From Cheiracanthium punctorium (Eukaryota; Arthropoda; Arachnida; Araneae; Cheiracanthiidae): a DNA stretch of 64,000 nucleotides. This document shows positions 24,801 through 33,800 of this stretch, one piece after another. Location: contig JAWZYV010013161.1 of assembly GCA_038373885.1 (NCBI GenBank), positions 1-64,000 of the forward strand, read 5' to 3'. The notes under the pieces are model-generated. The model was not told the DNA's origin. It ran no database searches and saw nothing but the letters and a program-made list of their open reading frames with translations. The first letter of the stretch is position 1. The number at the start of each line of letters is the position of its first letter. The translations under genes and the position numbers were made by a program.

Positions 24801-27800
24801 GACCCCCAATTACTGTAAAGTGTTCTCATAAAGGGGTACAGCCCCGAATCTCCACATCTCTGGACTTTATTTATATTCGGACATCAAAATGACATGAATC
24901 TCACTCGCAGAAAAAAATTTTTACACTATCACCATACCATTTATATTAGGGCAGATGAAAATTGTAAAAAATTGCTTAAAATCAGGGAATGGGTAGATTT
25001 CCGGATTTTTAAAGTAACACAAATTTTGCTAGTGTTCTTTTTTCTTTTTTGCATAGTTATGAAAACGGTTTATGAACATATTGCACCTATTATATAATTT
25101 TAACACGTTTTTTAGCATAAATTATTCAATATTTTGGGGTAATGGCAGTAAGTTTTGTTTTTTGGAGTTGGGAGTACGACCCAGAATTTTTGCACGTAGG
25201 CTGTTATTTATAAAGCAATTATTCTTTATATTGGTCGATTGGTAAGGTAATTTGCTAACTTCATAGAAGGTAAAAAAAAAGTTATGTTTATAGAATCTCA
25301 AAACTTTGTTAACCCTTTGAGGCGCAACCCTTTCCCAATGCTGAAAAAAGGGCAGGCGTTGCCATCGCTCGACTTAACTACCAGCAAGAGGGCGGACGAT
25401 CGAAACGTTCATCGCGTGCCAGAGATCTAGACCTTTTGACGACAGCTGGCTGTGCTCGCGCACAGCCAGCTATGTCAAAAAGGGTGTCTAGATCTGTGGC
25501 ACGCGATGAACGATTCGATCGTCCGCCCTCTTGCGGGTCGTTAAGTCGAGCGATGGTAACGGCTGCCCTTTTTTCAGCATTGGGTAATGTATCCAGCTGT
25601 TCTCGCGTTCTTCCATATTTCAGCCGATGTCAGTGCTGTTAAAAATAGTGACCCTTTTTTTTACGGGAAAGGACGTGCTAAAAAGTAAAGAATTCTCGTG
25701 GAGCTATGTCACCCGCCACTATTTTTATAGAAATCCAATCAATTCTTCGTGACTAGCAACAGTCAAAACGTCAGAGTTGGGTGTTCCCACAGTGGGATCA
25801 CCCAACTCTGACGTTTTGACTGTTGCCAGTCACGAAGAATAGATTGGATTTCTATAAAAATAGTTGCGGTTGACATAGCTCCACGAGAATTCTTTCCTTT
25901 TTAGCACGTCATTTCCCGTAAAAAAAAAATTGTCACGATTTTTTTAACAGCACTGACATCTGCTGAAAAATGGAAGAACGCGAGAACAGCTGGATAGATT
26001 GCCCAATGCTGAAAAAAGAGCAGCCGTTGCCATCGCTCGACTTAACTACCAGCAAGATGGCGGACAATCGAAACGTTCATCGCGTGCCACAGATCTAGAG
26101 ACCCTTTTTTGACGCAGCTGGCTGTGCCGGGCACAGCCTGTGGCAAGCGATTAACGTTTCGATTGTCCGCCATCTTGCTGGTAGTTAAGTCGAGCGATGG
26201 CAACGGCTGCCCTTTTCTCAGCATTGGGAAAGGGTTGCGCCTCAAAGGGTTAATGCTCAAAGGGAAATGAACCAAAAAGATCTTTTGGTTGGGAATTCCA
26301 TATTGACTTCATTAACTGTTGCTAGCAGCAGTAAAAAATCAAGTAGCAAAATGTATGATACTGCACTTGCTATAAAATGATGAAAATTTTGAAATTTCTT
26401 TGAAATATGTGCATGCAAGTGGCAGTTTTTGGTAACCGGAAACAGAAAACATCTGAAAAATCAATCCGTGATAATAAGAAAGTTCCACCACCATCCCTTG
26501 TTAATAATGGAGTCTATTATAAATTTTGACTATGGAATATCTGTTCTTAGTTACAAATATCTTTCCTTTAATAAAAAAAAAAGACTCATTTCATCGATTT
26601 TACATTCCATTTCAGCTTTTTAAGTGAATTATGAAAAATTTGCAAGATGTCACCCGTCCCAGTTTCTACCGTACCCGTCACATGATATTTGAACTGAAGA
26701 AAAAATAAAAGTAAGTTAAATTTATTTTGAAAATGATATTTTGTTTACTTGAATCTGTTTTAAACATGAAAAAAATTCAAGTCTTTATTATAGTAAAGTT
26801 CACAGGTATTTCTGCAAATATAGATGCTAGTGAAAAAGTCATGTCACGAAACTGCCACACCTGTCTCACAATTTAAAAAAAATTATTTTAGAAAATTAAA
26901 CAGTAGAAAAATTTTGCTACCGCTTTAGAATTGTAAGTAAGAAGCTAATTTATTATACTACTTTTTTTGGAAAAGATTATTGAATGAATTCTGCATTTAA
27001 AAAATTATTATAACACTTTGAAACGAGTCAGATTGTCACACTCGTCACCATGAAATGGCCCTGTACTTTCCCACCCTGTAGGAGCACAAATGCTCCTCAG
27101 TTAGTCCGACGCCCTCGAAAATATAAAATAAGTAAAACTAAAATTATACACATAAAAGTTACATGTTATTCCATTTTTATGTACACGTCTTTCGATCGAA
27201 AAATCTCGTTCTTCGACATTGCCCGTTCAGAGTGGGACAGGGAATTGAAAAGAAAGTGAACAGAAAACACGCGCAAAATGCGAGTTGACAATCAGAAGAA
27301 TGTAAAACCAAGAAGACATTTCTCTTCCATTGCACAGGGCAATGCCAGGCCACTCTGCTAGTACCTATCCATTCGATATATTTCCTATTCCAGTGGACGA
27401 CATGCGCCCCTGATCCTTTACTCCTTCGCTTACCATTGGGTATCCCGGCAAAGTGGCAAGAAAGAAATTCCAAGTTTATGAGGAGAAAATGAAAAGACCG
27501 ACTCATTTGCAAAAGAGATGAAAAAAAAAAGACATTTTTCAGAGACATTTTTTGAGAGCAACTAAGAATCATAAGTACGAATTAAGCTAAATTTGCAGGC
27601 ATTTGCGGTTTCCGGTTGACTACCCTAAAATTCTTGGGCTAAGTAAGTCAATGACATCACTTTAGAGAGTCAGAGAAAGGGTAACGCCCGTTGTGCCAAA
27701 CGGCAAGTTGGGAAACTAGGGGTATGTAGGTCAGGAGCGAGAAATTTGCGATGGACTTACGATATAGCAACTCCTTAACAAGCGACAACTGTGTCGGTCT

Positions 27801-30800
27801 GTCACCGGTCCTTCTCCAACCCAATATGAAAAATGATAAAGATCCAGTTTAAACTCGACTGCCATTCTTTCGGAAAAGACGAAGTTATAGCGAAGAGAGT
27901 GTCCGACATTTGTCACATATTTCATATAAATAAATAAAAGCGTCTTAAACTAGGAAGTATACACTTACCTCTATTTTCCTTGCCGCCCTCGCCACGAGGT
28001 CCTTCTTGAGGGAAGGCCGAAATGGAACTTCTTGAAGGAGATGGTAGCTAATATCGTATTTCTTGTAGCTATTGATCATCTTCAAAGTCTGCAAAAAGAC
28101 AAGAAAACAGTTACAATCCATTAGAGAGATGACTGTTCTTGCCGGGAAGTCTCCTGAGATTTTAGGCTGTTTGGATTCACGAAGGTTACAAGATAGATAA
28201 ATCGGGCCAAACGCGCATCCCCCAGTTATGGGAACACTTTCCAACACGACACTGTGTTTGAGCCAGACTGGGCGACGTCTTCTCAGAGATGTTCTTCAAA
28301 TAAATCCCTGTGCATCACTGTTCGCGAAATTTTGATCCTGTAAAAGAACTTTAAAAGTTATTTCCCATCTTCTAACTGAAGGTTCAATTGTTCTAGAAAC
28401 ATTCATGCACTCATTGCACTGAGATTGAACTGGATGAATTCCCTCTAACTTGCTCTAGATCATCCTGTATTGGAATTATTTTGAGTTTCTGTACAAGAAC
28501 TACAAATGACACTGACAGGGGCGTAGCCAGGGGGGGAAATCGGGATATATCCCCCGCCCCGAAATTTTTGGATGAGTGATGAAATGCCGTCTATTTATAC
28601 ACATAAGTTCATATCCCTCCCCCCCGAAAAATTTTCCTGGTGCATATCCCCCCGAAAATTTTTCCTGGCTACGCGCCTGGACACCGACACTATTTTCGAT
28701 GGAGAGCATTATGCAGTCCTTAATAACAATTCATTTTCGTTTGTTCTTAGTAGACAGTAACTTTAAAATACGCCTTAATAAAGGATGATCCGTTGAACGG
28801 AATGTACTGGAAATCTTTCAGGTGTTCCTGTTATTAACACTTTTGATCCCTGTTGGAAAGGGTTAATAAATTGGATTTCAATGAAAATACTGGAGGGCGA
28901 CATAGTCACACGCGAGAACCCAGTACATTTTTAGCTCATGTCCAGAGTTAGCTCAGTCCTTCCCAATCTCCAAGTGAACAGAAATATTTCATACTAATTT
29001 TTCTCTTAGCAAACAATCACGAATCAATTATAAAAAGTTTCAATTTTAAGTTTTAATATTTTTAATTCACGCTTTTGACTATTTTACTAAAATTAGATCA
29101 AGACTAGGAAGACGAGTGACTCGTTACACACCACACACACACACACACACACACATTGCCTAGTTTACATTCTTTTTCAGCAACTAAGAACTAAGTGTAT
29201 TATTTGGAATATCATAACTATTTCTGTAAGTTATTGTATTAACCCTTTGAGGCGCAACCCTTTCCCAGTGCTGCAAAAAGAGCAGCCGTTGCCATCGCTC
29301 GACTTAACGACCAGCAAGAGGGCGGACGATCGAAATGTTCTTTGCGTGCCACAGATCTAGAGACCCTTTTTTGATGACAGCTGGCTGTGTCACACAGCCA
29401 GTAAAAGCATTTTGAAAATACAAATTACAGTGTTCATCCTAGGCATTTTTCGAAGGGCGCTGCGCCCTGCCCGCCCTTTAAAGCAAAAAATCCCGCCTTA
29501 CTTGCCCTTTCAAAAAAATCGCCGCCCTTTTGCCCCCAAAAAACAGCGCCCTGCCTGCCGCTCTTCTAGCCCCGATTTCATTCATGGCGCCATCCTCTCC
29601 CCTCTGTTTACATTTATTACGTTGCGGCATCTCTTTCCTCTTTGTTGACATTAGTTAGCACCTTCACAGATTCTAGTGTTGAGTCTAGATTGATTTGGCA
29701 GGGCGCAGCGCCCGGCGGCCCTTTTATCGTCTTTTTAGTGCCCAGCTGCCCAATTTCTCTTCTTTCTGCCCCCCCTCCTTTTAAATTTTTATTATTCTTA
29801 GTCAACAATCACTACTTTTTTTTTCCCCCTACATACCATTTGCGGCCCATCACGAAAATACGTTAAATAAAACGGCCCCTTCACAGAAATACGATTGAGT
29901 ACAATAACCCTATCATAAAAATAGGTTCGAATGAAAGCGGCCCTTTCACAGAAACAGTCTATGAAATCGGATCTTTCCCACAAGTGTAATTTATTAAAAT
30001 GCCTTTTTCGAATATTCTATTCTTTCAGATCGAAATACTGTTAATGCCTTTTTCATTGTCTGTTTTCATTTGCGCGAGCCAGTAACCCGAAAAGGCCCCT
30101 AGTGTGTTTTGTTTTTGCTGACTCAAGTGAGAAGCTCGATCGCAGGGCAGAACTACGTCTACGTGGGCATTTCAGTTGGGAGTTGGGGGAAGAAAATACG
30201 GTTGGGAAATTCAAAATTTTATAAAGTTATCTAAATATTTCTGATTCCATCTGTCAATCCTCAAATATCGGTAGCTAAGTTTGATAAATATGTAGTTGCA
30301 AGTTATCAAACAATCATTATTCCAGTGTTCGTCGCCAGCTGTTGCTCTTCTCGATGTTTTTAATAGTTTTGCACACTAACAAGTTTATTTTTTATTTCCT
30401 CCCCTAAACGATTTCCTCTTTTTAATCGGCTTTCTTAGTACATATTATTCTTATAGTGTAACAGTTATTTACTAATCATGTATAATTACAGATGATACAG
30501 AAAGTATGCCTTAGCAAAACGACGTTTTGCGATTCGAAAATTCTGCGGGATTTGTTTGTTTGTTATGGCAAGCCTAGACAAGGGATATCTCCTGGGGGGG
30601 GGGGGGGCTTGGTTGGATAACTTTTTAAGGAGTTCTAACTTGTATTGACTTTACATCTGGATGAAACCGACCAAAACTCCAGACCGACAGTCACGCGGCC
30701 GGGGCCCGAACGTGGGAACTTCAACACTTCAGCCGTCAACCATGTTCAGTGGCTTTATCCACTCAAATCGGTCTGAAAATCGAGCGATTTGCGAATACAG

Positions 30801-33800
30801 CAATTGAAACACATTATGCTTTTGCCAAATTAAGAGCATAATAATGATCTTTTGCTATTGCAGTGTAGCGCCAGGGTTATTGGCTCCCGGTGCGGTCCTT
30901 CAGTTTGCCGCCCCATTCTTTTTTAAGTTTCAGCATTCTGCCCCCATTTCGGCCTTTTAGTTTTCCACCATATTATTTTTAGGTGTCCTGCCGGCTACCA
31001 TCTTTGTTTTTACCTTGCCGCCCGGGCGGACCCCCCCCCCCTTTATTACGCAACAGTTTTAATTGTACTAAAGTGGAGTAACTGCAGAATTTAGTAAATC
31101 AGACTATTGACAAGATTTGGTATTCTAACTATTCATATTATGTATTTTCCGATTTTTAAAAAGTTCTCAACATTTTAATGAATGAAGCAAAAAATAAATA
31201 AATAAATAAAAGCAATAGGAAGCTAGTTCTGGGAAAGAATGTCTTAAGAAAACAAATTGTGTCTTAAGTTATTCATAAAACTAACTGTCATCAATTTAAG
31301 CTTATTTTCAGTTTTTAAAAACAAAAAAATTCGAAATGATTCTGGAAGTTTTTTTAATATGTAATTTGTTTGAGTACTTTTGACAACAGGATGTTAATTA
31401 TTTTTATTATTTTAAGCTGATTAAAAACATTTGATAGTTAAAATATTTAATACTTTTTTTATTTTAAAAGTATTAAAGCAAGGTTGAAAATTTAGTGTTT
31501 TTAAAGAGAACTTTTTAAGTATGCTACAAAAAATTAAAAATAAAGCTATGAAAAATAAATTATTTAAAATATAAACTTTATTTCACACATTTGGACAATT
31601 CTGTGAGTTAAAAAAATATTTATTTTATACCTGCTAAAAAACTTACATGTAGTAATTATTTTTATTTATTTTAAAGAATAGTGCTTTTAAAAAAACTTAT
31701 ATTCACTTTTCATGAATGAGCAAACATTAAATTAGAAGTGAAAGAGAAGAACAAATATATTTCAGTAATTTGATTTCATATGGTGTACATTCCAACCATT
31801 GGATGCAATACAAAATTTGCATGAATGTCATTTATTCTAGCAATCTTCTGTGTTCAGAATTCAATTTTCCCAATTTCTATAGTTATCAATTGATGGATGA
31901 GTTAAATTGTTTGATCCAATTTTAAATGTCTAATAGTAATAAGGGTAACTTTGAAAATCTTTACTTGGTACTCATTCAATAATTATTGTGAACAAAAGAA
32001 TTTAAATTCTGATTTATATTATTAAATTTTGTTATTTTTATTATATGCTGAACACATCTATCCTAATCCACTTACACTGACAGTCCTTTTCTGTTTAAAA
32101 GTTTGTACCAATATAGGTAAAACATCCTATATGAATGTGATCCAGTAATTGTGGTCCAGTAGTGATAGTGTGATAAAATTGAAGAACATAAATTAGCAGT
32201 CCCTCTGCCTTCCCCTACTGCCTAACAAATCATGTCTGGCTAAAAATTTCTGAAACCTTCTTCAATAAATGTACTATTCTTATAAATAATAAACATGTAA
32301 GTTATGTAATTTCGAGCAAAAAAAAAAAAATAAGCAGAAAATTCAAAATTACTTTTATTAAAACTTCTTTTTTTTTTTAAATCAAAAACTTCTAGTTATC
32401 TACAGATTTAATTCATATATTTATGCCATGCTTAGAGCAAAATATTATCAACAAATCCTTTTTCCTATTTCGCTTACACTTACTTCTACAGGATATTTTC
32501 TCCAAAAGATCAGGGGAAAACTAAGACAAACTGGAAAAAATCTAACTATGCATTGTAGTCAGAACACATATTACAACTCTACATGTTAAAGTTTTGGGGA
32601 TCAGATAGTTTCAAGCCAGTGTCTATATATGTTAGCTACCTGCACATTTTCGTGGAACCCCAAAGTACCTTTTTAAAGAACAGGGTGCCCTTTTTGAAAT
32701 TTCCCCCCTGTCGACCCTTTTTTTCTAGAGTCAGCACTATTCTAATCACCTCCTCTTGTAAGTTAACCATTTTTTTATGCCTATATAGCTATACATGAAA
32801 AATTTTAAGTGCCAATTATTTTATATGTAGACTCTTCACCCTCCCCCCTCAAAAAAAAAAAAAAACTTTAGATACAATAAATGCAGATTTAATTTGAAAA
32901 AGCATTGTATTGTTGGCTGACCTTTTTTCTAAAAAAGTAAATGGATATATTCGCTTAGTATATACAGGCACGTATCCAGAAAACAGTTTGGAGGGGGGGG
33001 GGGGTCCAAACGGTAAAAAAGGTTGAATTTTTCACAAAAAGACTATCATTTTCATTTTAGTAACAAAAATGAAATTTTCGGGGGGGGGGGGGGGGGTGCC
33101 CTGGACCCCCTAAATACGTTCTTGAGTATATATATATATATATATTCATATAGTGCCTCTTTATATTCTGACGTGCCCTTGAAAGCTTAAATTGCCCTTT
33201 TTTAAGGACTAGCCCCTGCCCCTTTTTCATCCTAGGATGATCTCTGAAATTAAAATACATAGAGTGTAATTTGCATTTTAAAAATACTTAAAGTACTTTT
33301 TACTTAGGTGTTAAATTAATCTTAATACTACAGATTGCTCCAAACTGGTATGTCCAAATGAAGATGATAAATTTGCGGACATTCACATTTTCCTCGATAC
33401 AATTTACGAGAAAAAAATTGTTTTGAAACTGCTCTATTTCAAATAGTGCAGTTTCAAAACACGTGGTACCTAAACAGGTGTTAAGGCCTGTTGGGAATCT
33501 AAAGCTCAACTGAACAAGAACTGGGGGGGGGGGGGGATCTATTTAAAACACAGATGATATTTGGTTTAGAAATTTTCTGAATTCTTGAGAACTTATTAAC
33601 CTTTTAGAGACGATATTCCCAATTGGGTATATCGATTTAAAAAAGTATTCAAAAATTAAAATTTATCAATATCGACTTCAAATAATCAGAAGATAAAATT
33701 AAAAGATGATTTTTTGAAATAGAAGTTGCATGTCTATCATTGGAAAACTGGAAAAAAAAATCATGACAATAGCGATTTTCATAAATTTCTAGGGAGCTAT

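Larger units (their letters stand above)
22465..27968 (-). other. intron 2
   Basis: Holds a SINE (23160-23390), a CA repeat, a simple dispersed repeat near 24115, the 24605-24815 repeat and the 945 bp compound palindrome. The remaining sequence is AT-rich and shows no exon signals I can support. Confidence 0.55.

Noticed and set aside
25436..25642. 68-codon frame in a GC-rich stretch
   Set aside because: It lies wholly within the fold-back palindrome; the apparent coding composition comes from the hairpin arms.
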